A stretch of DNA of 15,346 nt from Gemmatimonadota bacterium (lineage in GTDB: Bacteria; Latescibacterota; UBA2968; UBA8231). The translations under genes and the position numbers were made by a program. Positions 1-6,387 of the stretch are shown in pieces (the stretch's first letter is position 1; each line of letters begins with the position of its first letter). The notes under the pieces are model-generated. The model did no database searches. It was given only the letters and a program-made list of their open reading frames with translations, and had not been told where the DNA came from. The stretch lies in NCBI GenBank assembly GCA_026706165.1, contig JAPOZF010000289.1, forward strand, positions 1 to 15,346, in the 5' to 3' direction.

Positions 1-344
1 CCTGCCGCCGCGGTTTCTGCCGGGATCTCGAAGCTGTAGAGGAGGCGCACCACGTGGTGGACGGAACGCAGCTCCAGGGCAAGCTCCCACAGAGTCGCTC
101 CGGAACCCCCCGGCGCTGCCCCCTCTACGCCTTCGCCGACAGGAATCCGGGCGAGGACGTGCCCCTTGAAACCGAACGGCTCGAGGTCGAACCGCGGCGC
201 CGGAAAGCCTGCTTCGGCGAGGCGGCTGCCGAACTCGTCGGCGACGATGTCTTCCAGGCCCGGGTTGGTAGTGAACAGGACTGCGGACTCGCCGCCGGCC
301 GGATCGATCCGGCTCCCTTCGAGACCGGGGCGCGCCTCCGGCAT
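1..344 (-). CDS. THUMP-domain SAM-dependent RNA methyltransferase, N-terminal part (3' end beyond window)
   Basis: Translating the minus strand from the ATG at 344 gives an open frame of about 114 codons that runs off the left edge. Residues about 23-33 read LFTTNPGLEDI, followed by VADEFGSRLAEAGF and later LWELALELRSVHHVVRLL. This is the start typical of THUMP-domain proteins of the Trm14/TrmN/RlmL type, where the THUMP fold binds RNA and a C-terminal Rossmann domain methylates guanine N2. The methyltransferase half lies outside the window, so the substrate (tRNA or 23S rRNA) cannot be decided. The ATG is only 7 nt past the stop of the phosphodiesterase gene, implying co-transcription as the third gene of a minus-strand cluster. 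No strong ribosome-binding site is seen. Family assignment comes from motif recognition only. Confidence 0.72.
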   Translation of the reverse strand, partial: MPEARPGLEGSRIDPAGGESAVLFTTNPGLEDIVADEFGSRLAEAGFPAPRFDLEPFGFKGHVLARIPVGEGVEGAAPGGSGATLWELALELRSVHHVVRLLYSFEIPAETAAA

Positions 345-351
345 GCCGGAA

Positions 352-1548
352 TCACCAGGCGGAGGCCGGCACCGCGAGCAGCGGCACCAGCATCTCCTCG
401 GCCGTCATCCCCCCGTGGGAGCCGGTCTGGGTGTGGATTCCCGACCCGAAGTCGTACACCAGCTGCAGGCCGTCCCCGGGAAGCGCGACGACGTCCCCCA
501 GACGGGAGCGGAACCTGCCGCAGTCACCCCCGAACCAGCCGCGGGCGACCGCGGCGCCGCTGTGCACCCACTCGACTTCCGGGCGCCCGAGGAAGCCGCC
601 GGAAACCAGCTTCTCCGGGTCGTCGGAGGCGAGGTACCAGGCCCTGCGGCCGCCGCCCGGCGGGTGGCGCAGCGCCTCGGCGTCGGGTCCGTCCAGAACC
701 AGGGCCTTCTCCGGGTCGAGCCGCACCTGGCCGTGGTCGGCGGTTATCACCAGCGAGCAGCCGTACCGGCGGCAGGCCTCGGCGACGTGGCCGATCATCA
801 GGTCGATGAACTCGAACTCCAGCAGGCAGGCGCGCGATTCCTCCTTCGTCGAGACCGGGCCGTACTTGTGGGAGAGGGTGTCGATCATCGGCCAGTAAAG
901 GGAGTGGAAGCTGCGGCCGCCGCTCTCCCGCAGGCAGGTTTCCAGCAGGTGCGGAAGCTCGGACTGGGCGTGGTATCCCAGGTAGGCGGCGCCCCGGCTC
1001 AGGAGCGCGGTGAACGCGGTGCCCTCGTACTCGGCGGCGCTGACGACGTTGGAGGAGACGCCCGCGGCTGCGAGCAGCTCGTAGACCGTCGGCACGGCGC
1101 GGACCACCTCCTCGTCGAACCCCTCCGGCGGCTTCGAGCCGGTGGTGAAGCGCAGCATGTTGCACAGGCTCCCCAACTCCTCCAGCCAGAGCCGGTGGCC
1201 GAGGATGCCGTGGTCGCCGGGAGCCCGCGCGTTGCTCAGGGTGGTCAGGGCGGCTGTCGTCGTCGAGGGAAATACCGAGGTGAGCTGCCGCATCCCGCCC
1301 GGAGCGGTCTCGGCGAGGCGGCACAGGTTCGGGGTGCGCCCCGCCTCCATGGCGCGCTGCAACTGGTACAGGCCGACGGCGTCGCAGACCAGCAGCGCGA
1401 CGTCCCCCCCGGCGGCCAGCGGTTCGGCCGGCAGCAGGCCCTCCCGGCAGCAGGGAGCCGGCGGCTCGACACCGAAAGCGGCGACCATCGACGCGGCGAG
1501 GTTGACTATGCTGCCGCCGCCGTAGTCCGGTTCGACCCGCTCCTTCAC
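352..1548 (-). CDS. Type I phosphodiesterase / nucleotide pyrophosphatase family protein (alkaline phosphatase superfamily)
   Basis: This 398-residue protein belongs to the alkaline phosphatase fold of metal-dependent phosphohydrolases. A full set of two-metal-site residues is visible: Asp56 in LLVCDAVG, the Thr nucleophile in FPSTTTAA (95-100) followed by GDHGILGH (111-118), Asp223/His227 in MIDTLSHKYG, DHG at 271-273 and the late His378 in GSHGG. No signal peptide or membrane segment is seen, so it is probably cytoplasmic. I chose the GTG at 1548 because an AAGGAG site lies just upstream and the GTG overlaps the stop of the acetyltransferase gene by 4 nt, a typical coupled arrangement. Longer upstream starts only extend into a shadow frame over that gene. 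The substrate cannot be read from sequence. Nucleotide pyrophosphates or phosphodiesters are the family norm, and PglZ-like or phosphonoacetate-hydrolase-like roles are alternatives. Confidence 0.85.
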   Translation of the reverse strand: MKERVEPDYGGGSIVNLAASMVAAFGVEPPAPCCREGLLPAEPLAAGGDVALLVCDAVGLYQLQRAMEAGRTPNLCRLAETAPGGMRQLTSVFPSTTTAALTTLSNARAPGDHGILGHRLWLEELGSLCNMLRFTTGSKPPEGFDEEVVRAVPTVYELLAAAGVSSNVVSAAEYEGTAFTALLSRGAAYLGYHAQSELPHLLETCLRESGGRSFHSLYWPMIDTLSHKYGPVSTKEESRACLLEFEFIDLMIGHVAEACRRYGCSLVITADHGQVRLDPEKALVLDGPDAEALRHPPGGGRRAWYLASDDPEKLVSGGFLGRPEVEWVHSGAAVARGWFGGDCGRFRSRLGDVVALPGDGLQLVYDFGSGIHTQTGSHGGMTAEEMLVPLLAVPASAW

Positions 1549-2159
1549 CGGACGACTCCTTCTGCCACGGGATCGAGATCGATCCAGTAGCGCAGCTTGC
1601 GCACCCTCTCCCGGCGCCCCCGGCCTTCCGCTTCGAGCCCGCGGCCGTCCATGTTCATGGCGCTTTCGAAGCGGCCGCCGTTGCGCTCGATGATCTTCTT
1701 CGATGCGATGTTGTCCGAGTCGCAGGTCACCAGCAGGCGCGCCAGTCCCATGTCGATGCATTCCCTCAAGGCCAGCGAGAGGATGATCTGCCCGTAACCC
1801 CGGCGGCGCAGCCCCGGGCGGATGCTGTAGCCAACGTGCCCGCCGTAGGTCACCAGGTATGGGGTGCCCAGCTCAGGACGCACCGACAGCTGGCCCACGT
1901 ACTCCTCCCCGTCTATCAGCCAGAAGACGCGGTCCAGGTAGCCGGAACTGCTCGCCGGCCGTTTCTCTCCGAGCTGAAGCAGGTCCCACACGAAGGAGGA
2001 GAAACGCCTTTCGAGCCGCCGCAGGTCGTAGCCGAGGAGCGCCGCGTAGGTCGAGTCCAGCCTGCCTTCGCCGATGAACTCGGAGGCGCCGGCCAGGAAG
2101 CTGTCGCGGTAGCGTTCGGAGGGACGGTCGAGAAAGCAGGAGTGCTGCGAGCCGTTCAT
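1545..2159 (-). CDS. GNAT-family N-acetyltransferase (COG3981-like)
   Basis: The protein (204 residues from the ATG at 2159) has a GNAT core. A substrate-side strand WLIDGEEYVGQLSVR (80-94) is followed by GGHVGYSIRP (107-116) and the acetyl-CoA pyrophosphate loop RRRGYG (118-123). The late motif is VTCDSDNIASKKIIERNGG (144-162), and the C-terminus ends in RYWIDL. The GGHVGYSIRP to NxxSxKVIExNGG spacing resembles the 'predicted acetyltransferase' group COG3981, whose acceptor is unknown to me. A longer frame opens at 2270 with a GAGGGG Shine-Dalgarno-like site. Its extra 37 residues are proline/arginine-rich and unlike the family, whose members begin near the DRPSERYRDSFL region, so 2159 is preferred. 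The start remains uncertain. The stop overlaps the GTG start of the phosphodiesterase gene. Confidence 0.87.
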   Translation of the reverse strand: MNGSQHSCFLDRPSERYRDSFLAGASEFIGEGRLDSTYAALLGYDLRRLERRFSSFVWDLLQLGEKRPASSSGYLDRVFWLIDGEEYVGQLSVRPELGTPYLVTYGGHVGYSIRPGLRRRGYGQIILSLALRECIDMGLARLLVTCDSDNIASKKIIERNGGRFESAMNMDGRGLEAEGRGRRERVRKLRYWIDLDPVAEGVVR

Positions 2160-2192
2160 GGCCACGGGAGATCGCTCGGGTTCGGGCAGATA

Positions 2193-2221
2193 GGGGTAGC
2201 TCCGCGGCTGGCGGGTGTCAA
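2193..2221 (-). promoter_or_regulatory. Possible promoter for the acetyltransferase cluster
   Basis: On the minus strand a perfect TTGACA sits at 2221-2216, with a poor -10 hexamer (TACCCC, 2198-2193) after 17 nt. It would place transcription start just upstream of the ATG at 2159 and inside the longer alternative frame, which is mild support for the shorter protein. A consensus -35 box is unusual by chance in such GC-rich DNA, but the weak -10 keeps this tentative. The divergent Nramp-like gene starts at 2327, so the 2160-2326 gap probably serves both directions. Confidence 0.25.
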
Positions 2222-2326
2222 GCGCTCGCGCCTTCGGCGCCGAGTTGATCCGGCACATGAGGGCGGCCATATTCTGCCCCTCGCGGCCCTGCCTATCCGC
2301 CCTGAATCCGCAGAATCGTCAGCAAA

Positions 2327-3784
2327 ATGGATAAAGTAACCGTACCGCCTCTCAAGGGAGTGTACGCCCAGCCCTGGTCGCTCAGGCGCCTCCTCGCCAT
2401 GATGTCGGCGTTCGGTCCGGCGGCGATAGTCGCCTCGGTGAGCATCGGCGCCGGAGAGACCATCGTCGTGGTGCGCCTCGGCGCATGGGCGGGGTACGAC
2501 CTGCTGTGGCTGATCCTTCTCAGCGTGCTGGCGAAGAGCATCTTCGTCACCTATCTCGTCGGCCGCTACACCGCGGGCAGCGGCGAGTCCATCGGCCACC
2601 GCCTCGTCCACCTGCCCGGTCCGCGCGGCTGGCTGCTGATAACGCTGATCGTCCTCGAGCTGTCGGTGGCGCCGCTGGCCTGGGTGGCGATCTCCAAACC
2701 GTGCGGCGACCTCGTCCACCACCTGTTCCTCGCCCCTGCCGAAGGGATCGACGCCGCCGAGAAGCTCTGGGAGAACGGCATCTCCACCCTCTTCATCGCC
2801 GTGGCGATGCTGTTCGGCATCCGCCTTTCCTTCGAGCGCCTGGAGAAACAGCAGCTGGCGATCTGCGGGATTCTCGTCATCGGCACGATGGTCGGAACCC
2901 TGATGGTTCGCCCCGACTTCGTTCAGGCCCTCCTCGGCACCTTCGGCATCAACGGGATGCCGGACTTCCCGTCCTGGGCTCCGGCCGACGCCATCGAGTA
3001 TCCGCTGCTGACCCTGGCCACCGCCTTCGGCTACGTCGGCGGCGGCGTCTTCACCTACCTCGCCTATTCAAACTGGGTCGGCCTGCACCGCTGGGGCCTG
3101 ACCGGGCACGACGACATCGACCGCATCCGCGAGCACGCCTTCAACAGCAGTGAGATCGACTACCTCCCGGAGGACGAGGAGCAGGTGAGCCGCCTGCGGC
3201 AGTTGATTGCGCCGCTGCGCTGGGACGTCGGCCTCGGCGCCATCGTCCTGTTCCTCGTCAGCGCCGCTTTCCTGATCTCCGGGGCCGCGGTGCTGATGCC
3301 CCTGCAGACCCACTTCCAGGGCTGGAGCCTGCTGACCAACCAGGCCCACGTCTGGGCCAACATCCACCCCACCCTGGTATGGATCTACTACGTGTGCATC
3401 ATCGCCGCCCTGTGGGGAACGCTGCAGGCGCTACCGGAGATGTACGCCCGGGTGGTCCAGGGGTTCTCTTCGGCGGTATGGCCCGACCGCACCTGGGACT
3501 TCGAGAACCTCAAGCGGTACATCTGCCTGTACATGTTCGCTATCGCCACCACCGTCATCTGGCTCGACATCCCCTTCGACACCCTCATCGGGATCGCGAG
3601 CTTCCTCCTGGCCAACCTGGCGATCGCCGTGCTGATGCCGGCCGCCATCTACCTCAATTTCATTCTCCCGCCGCGCTACCGGACCCGCCCCGCGGTGCTG
3701 ATCGGCGCGGTCGTCTCGGCGGTCGTTCTCCTGATCTTCGCCTGCGTCAGCGGCTGGGGCCTGTCGCTCAAGCTGTTCGGATAG
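2327..3784 (+). CDS. Nramp-superfamily transporter homologue lacking the canonical metal-site motifs
   Basis: This is a 485-residue polytopic membrane protein with about 11 hydrophobic segments. The N-terminal helix and following loop (about 28-88) track Nramp family members well: a GPG-like FGPAAIV, then GYDLLWLILLSVLAK, then GRYTAGSGESI, equivalent to the family's RLGxVTG region. In Nramp Mn2+/Fe2+ carriers TM1 contains DPGN. Here the aligned residues are GAGE (41-44). TM6 normally has MPH, and here the aligned stretch is GVFTYLAYS (240-248). A soluble acidic loop (about 258-290, DDIDRIREHAF and LPEDEEQ) separates the two halves. It therefore has the LeuT-like Nramp scaffold but probably a different ion or substrate. 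It is divergent from the acetyltransferase cluster, and no strong ribosome-binding site is seen before the ATG. It stands alone and converges on the Fic gene with a 24-bp gap and no obvious terminator. Confidence 0.8.
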   Translation: MDKVTVPPLKGVYAQPWSLRRLLAMMSAFGPAAIVASVSIGAGETIVVVRLGAWAGYDLLWLILLSVLAKSIFVTYLVGRYTAGSGESIGHRLVHLPGPRGWLLITLIVLELSVAPLAWVAISKPCGDLVHHLFLAPAEGIDAAEKLWENGISTLFIAVAMLFGIRLSFERLEKQQLAICGILVIGTMVGTLMVRPDFVQALLGTFGINGMPDFPSWAPADAIEYPLLTLATAFGYVGGGVFTYLAYSNWVGLHRWGLTGHDDIDRIREHAFNSSEIDYLPEDEEQVSRLRQLIAPLRWDVGLGAIVLFLVSAAFLISGAAVLMPLQTHFQGWSLLTNQAHVWANIHPTLVWIYYVCIIAALWGTLQALPEMYARVVQGFSSAVWPDRTWDFENLKRYICLYMFAIATTVIWLDIPFDTLIGIASFLLANLAIAVLMPAAIYLNFILPPRYRTRPAVLIGAVVSAVVLLIFACVSGWGLSLKLFG

Positions 3785-3808
3785 GGGGCAGTCCGGGGGA
3801 GTTCCCGC

Positions 3809-4969
3809 TCAAGCCGCCTCGGTACCTTCGCCGAGCACGGACAGATAGCGGTCGTATACGAACAGCCGATCCCGGCGCTTGCCGGTGATCTCCCGGGCGA
3901 TTCCCTCGTTGGCCAGCAGTTCCATTGCCGAGGCGGCCGCCTGAAAGGACAGCCTGGTCAGACCGCGGACCTGGGGAATGGACAGGATGGGCTGCGACAT
4001 GAGTGCCTCGTGTACCCGCAGCGTCGAACCTGCCCTTCGTCCCCCGACTTCTCCGATCCGATCCGCGTCTTTCTCGAACATCGCCGAAAGGCGCTCCGCC
4101 GTCTCCACCGCGCCCTCCGCCGTCTGAGCCACGCCTTCGAGGAAGAAGGCGAGCCAGGCCTCCCAATCGCCGGTTCGGCGCACCTTGTTCAGCAGGTCGT
4201 AGTAGGTCTCCCGGTGCTGCTTCAGATACAGGCTGAGATACAGGAGCGGCTCGCGCAGCACCCCGGCGTGGCACAGCAGCAGGGTAATGAGCAGCCGGCC
4301 CACGCGGCCGTTGCCGTCGAGGAAGGGATGGATGGTCTCGAACTGCATGTGCGCGAGCCCCGCTTTCAGCAGCGTGGACTGCTCCTCCGAATGGAGGAAA
4401 CGCTCGAGCGCCGCCATGCATCCGGGCACCTCTGTGTGCGGGGGCGGCACGAAGAGGGCGTTTCCGGGGCGGGTCCCTCCGATCCAGTTCTGCGAGCGCC
4501 GGAACTCGCCGGGGGTTCTTTCGCTGCCCCGCCCGCTGGCCATCAGCACGCCGTGGATCTCGCGGATCAGGCGGTTCGACAGCGGAAACCCTTCCCGCAG
4601 GCGGCGCAGACCCTGTTCGAGGGCGGCCACGTAGTTCGAGACTTCGCGCACGTCGTCGAGAAGAACCCCCGACGCCTGCTCCATCTCGAAGAGCAGGAGG
4701 TCGGACAGCGACGACTGCGTGCCTTCGATCTGGGAGGAAAGCACTGCTTCCTTGCGTACGTAGGTGTACAGGAACAGCTTCTCGTCCGGCAGAAGCTTTG
4801 CGACGCCGTCGAGGCGACCCAGTGCAAGCACCGCCGACTCCAGGGCCTGCTGCAGCGAGCCGTCCAGAACCAAGGGCGGTTTCGGTGGCAACGGCACGGG
4901 CACGAAGGCGCTGACGCGCTCGCTACCGGCGAACGTCACAGCATGGCTGCCGCTCTCCCCGCGCTGCAT
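3809..4969 (-). CDS. Class II Fic family protein (protein adenylyltransferase type)
   Basis: This is a 386-residue protein with an intact Fic catalytic motif HPFLDGNGRVGR (214-225). The His is the general base, the Asp binds metal, and GNGRxxR holds the nucleotide phosphates, so AMP transfer to a hydroxyl side chain is expected. An N-terminal Fic_N-type region has PVPLPPKPPLVL (24-35) and the inhibitory helix motif SSQIEG (78-83), matching (S/T)xxxE(G/N), which makes it a self-inhibited class II Fic. The flap region is IGGTRPGNALFVPPP (163-177). Residues about 315-375 look like a winged-helix DNA-binding domain (SIPQVRGLTRLSFQAAASAMELL). The start at 4969 has AAGGGG 5 nt upstream. No antitoxin gene lies next to it. 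The AT-rich upstream region holds phased repeats that the C-terminal domain might bind, which would give autoregulation (inference). Confidence 0.92.
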   Translation of the reverse strand: MQRGESGSHAVTFAGSERVSAFVPVPLPPKPPLVLDGSLQQALESAVLALGRLDGVAKLLPDEKLFLYTYVRKEAVLSSQIEGTQSSLSDLLLFEMEQASGVLLDDVREVSNYVAALEQGLRRLREGFPLSNRLIREIHGVLMASGRGSERTPGEFRRSQNWIGGTRPGNALFVPPPHTEVPGCMAALERFLHSEEQSTLLKAGLAHMQFETIHPFLDGNGRVGRLLITLLLCHAGVLREPLLYLSLYLKQHRETYYDLLNKVRRTGDWEAWLAFFLEGVAQTAEGAVETAERLSAMFEKDADRIGEVGGRRAGSTLRVHEALMSQPILSIPQVRGLTRLSFQAAASAMELLANEGIAREITGKRRDRLFVYDRYLSVLGEGTEAA

Positions 4970-5040
4970 GACACCCCTTTATTCGCAAAAATGCAATAGC
5001 AGGATCCGCTAATTCACTTTCGAAGCTAAATTACAATAGC
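4933..5040 (-). repeat. Direct repeat copy 1: Fic promoter region plus first codons
   Basis: This segment contains the first 12 or so codons of the Fic gene, its ribosome-binding site and about 65 bp of AT-rich upstream DNA (4976-5040). It aligns with 5164-5262. The 65-bp cores 4976-5040 and 5198-5262 match without gaps at 49 of 65 positions by my count. It contains AATAGC at 4995-5000 and at 5035-5040, exactly 40 bp apart, around the centre GGATCC (5002-5007) with an imperfect inverted arm GCTAAT (5008-5013). The base composition is much more AT-rich than the flanking genes. Confidence 0.75.
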
Positions 5041-5163
5041 TTGTTTCACAATCGCAAGAAAACGCAGGGTATCCGGCGCTTTCTTCACCTGCGTTGTCTG
5101 AAGGAGGTGGCCGGGGGAGTTTTCCCGCCCTTCGGGTGGAACCGGGGCCTTTCATCACGATCC
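5041..5163. other. Non-coding spacer between the two repeat copies
   Basis: About 120 bp lies between the two repeat copies. It contains no frame with a recognisable product on either strand. If the duplication once included a second Fic gene reading to the left, this DNA would be where its body was, but I see no Fic_N or Fic motif here. A strong Shine-Dalgarno-like AAGGAGGTGG (5101-5110, plus) has no start codon at a usable distance. A short GC hairpin (CCGCCC-TTC-GGGTGG, near 5126-5140) is not followed by a T-run. Confidence 0.4.
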
Positions 5164-5262
5164 ACGTCACCGCATGGCACTTTCTCTCGGCACTGCACCT
5201 TTATTCGCAATTGCGTAATAGCGGGATCTGCTATTTCACTTTGGCGCTGAAAATGCAATAGC
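5164..5262 (-). repeat. Direct repeat copy 2: decayed second Fic promoter and 5' end
   Basis: This is the second copy of the Fic control region. On the minus strand the same ATTCGC-type box, AATAGC sites and purine-rich leader precede a GTG at 5198. The next 35 nt align with the 37 nt that open the real Fic gene (CATGC-GTGACGT is shared). The copy is 2 nt shorter there, which throws the frame, and it has lost 4 nt between AAAGG and the start codon. What follows reads about 37 codons with no Fic similarity and then stops. It therefore looks like a relic of a tandem duplication, or of a lost upstream Fic paralogue, retained as regulatory DNA. Whether it still drives transcription is unknown. 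Confidence 0.65.
5217..5235. promoter_or_regulatory. Inverted repeat, candidate operator (AATAGC-N7-GCTATT)
   Basis: A perfect 6-bp inverted repeat with a 7-nt centre lies in copy 2 of the Fic control region. In copy 1 the same position (4995-5013) has one mismatch. Each copy also has an additional AATAGC 40 bp from the first one (5035-5040 and 5257-5262). This arrangement resembles binding sites for a dimeric regulator. The winged-helix-like C-terminus of the neighbouring Fic protein is a natural candidate, by inference. The same DNA also lies directly upstream of the plus-strand dehydrogenase gene at 5317. Confidence 0.4.
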
Positions 5263-5316
5263 CGGTGCGCCCTGCGGCGAACCAGCACCAAAAACCGCCA
5301 TACAAGGACCGCTCCA

Positions 5317-6387
5317 ATGAACCGGACCATCTCCAGCACCTCCCTGCGCCAGCTGATGCTCGACGTCTTCGGACGCCTCGGCGTCCCGCCGGAAGACGCG
5401 GCCACGGTGGCCGGCATCCTGTGCGAGGCGAGCCTGTCGGGGTACGACTCCCACGGGGTGGTGCGGGTGGCGATGTACGCCAGCGACCTGCGGCAGGGCC
5501 GGACCCGGCCTGAAGGCGAGCTGAAGCTGCTGCGCGAGTCCGCGGGTTCCGCCCACCTCGACGCCGGCTTCTCCCTCGGCCCGCTCGCCTGCGTCAGGGC
5601 GTTCGAGATCGCCGCGGAGAAGGCGCGCGCCTCAGGGTGCGGCTGCGTGACCATCCTCAACTGCACCGACGTCGCCCGTCTCGGCAGCTACGTCGGCGAG
5701 CCGGCGCTACAGGGGATGGTCGCCCTGATGATGGTCAACGACGCCGGGGGAAATCCCGCGGTGGCTCCGCTCGGGGGCTCGGCCCCGTTCTTCAGCACCA
5801 ACCCGGTCGCCGCCGGCATCCCGTGGCAGCCCGGGAACCCGATCGTCATGGACTTCTCCACGAGCGTCGCCGCCGCCGGCAAGGTCAAGATGGCGGCGCG
5901 CTCCGGGGAGCCCGTTCCGGAGGGCTGGCTCATCGACGCCGGCGGCGAGCCGACCCGCGACCCGGCGGACTTCTCGATAGACGGGAGCAAGGGGGCGCTG
6001 CTTCCGCTCGGGGGGCCGGCCGCCGCCCACAAGGGGTTCGCCCTCAACATGCTGGTCGACGTGCTCGCCGGGGTGCTCAGCGGCGCCGGGGCCAGCACCG
6101 GCCTGCAGCCGCAGGAGGACCACAACGTCAACGGGGTGTTCGCCCTCGTGGTCGACCCCGGCCACTTCGTGTCCCGCGCGGTTTTCGAGGGGGCCGTCGA
6201 GCAGCTGGTGGCCGGGCTCAAGGCCTCGCGCAAGGCGCCGGGGTTCGACGAGATCCTCGTGCCGGGAGAGCGCTCCCACCGCGAGCGCCTGCGGCGCGAG
6301 CGCGAGGGGATTCCCCTCGACCCGGAGACCGTCGCCGAGCTGGCGCGGCTGCTCGAAGAGCTGGGTCTGCCCGACAGCTACGACTGA
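5317..6387 (+). CDS. Ldh_2 (malate/L-lactate dehydrogenase) family NAD(P)-dependent oxidoreductase
   Basis: The protein has 356 residues, close to family length. Hallmarks are SGYDSHGVVR (41-50), with the family's conserved His46 and Arg50, FFSTNPVAAGIP (158-169), the nucleotide-binding strand VMDFSTSVAA (177-186), and AHKGFALNMLVD (237-248). The family reduces 2-oxo acids or cyclic imines (malate, sulfolactate, 2,3-diketogulonate, piperideine-2-carboxylate), so the substrate cannot be assigned. Where most members have NSxHxG, with a second His, this protein reads NCTDVARLGSY (115-125), so Asp118 replaces that His. The ATG at 5317 has AAGGA 9-10 nt upstream. Its stop overlaps the 3' end of the convergent aminopeptidase gene by 10 nt. 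The duplicated Fic operator region lies directly upstream, so shared regulation is possible. Confidence 0.88.
   Translation: MNRTISSTSLRQLMLDVFGRLGVPPEDAATVAGILCEASLSGYDSHGVVRVAMYASDLRQGRTRPEGELKLLRESAGSAHLDAGFSLGPLACVRAFEIAAEKARASGCGCVTILNCTDVARLGSYVGEPALQGMVALMMVNDAGGNPAVAPLGGSAPFFSTNPVAAGIPWQPGNPIVMDFSTSVAAAGKVKMAARSGEPVPEGWLIDAGGEPTRDPADFSIDGSKGALLPLGGPAAAHKGFALNMLVDVLAGVLSGAGASTGLQPQEDHNVNGVFALVVDPGHFVSRAVFEGAVEQLVAGLKASRKAPGFDEILVPGERSHRERLRREREGIPLDPETVAELARLLEELGLPDSYD

Noticed and set aside
166..1590. Long plus-strand open frame opposite the phosphodiesterase gene
   Set aside because: It has no recognisable domain and composition typical of GC-rich shadows. The opposite strand carries an intact alkaline-phosphatase-fold active site.
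3785..3808. Terminator between the converging Nramp-like and Fic genes
   Set aside because: The 24-bp gap is G-rich but contains no stem-loop with a T-run on either strand.
5101..5110. AAGGAGGTGG, a near-perfect Shine-Dalgarno on the plus strand
   Set aside because: No start codon at usable spacing with a plausible open frame follows, so it is probably chance or part of the duplicated relic spacer.
5085..5666. Minus-strand open frame of 193 codons running through the Fic relic region
   Set aside because: It is mostly antisense to the dehydrogenase gene, and its end is the frame-shifted Fic relic. There is no coherent protein family.
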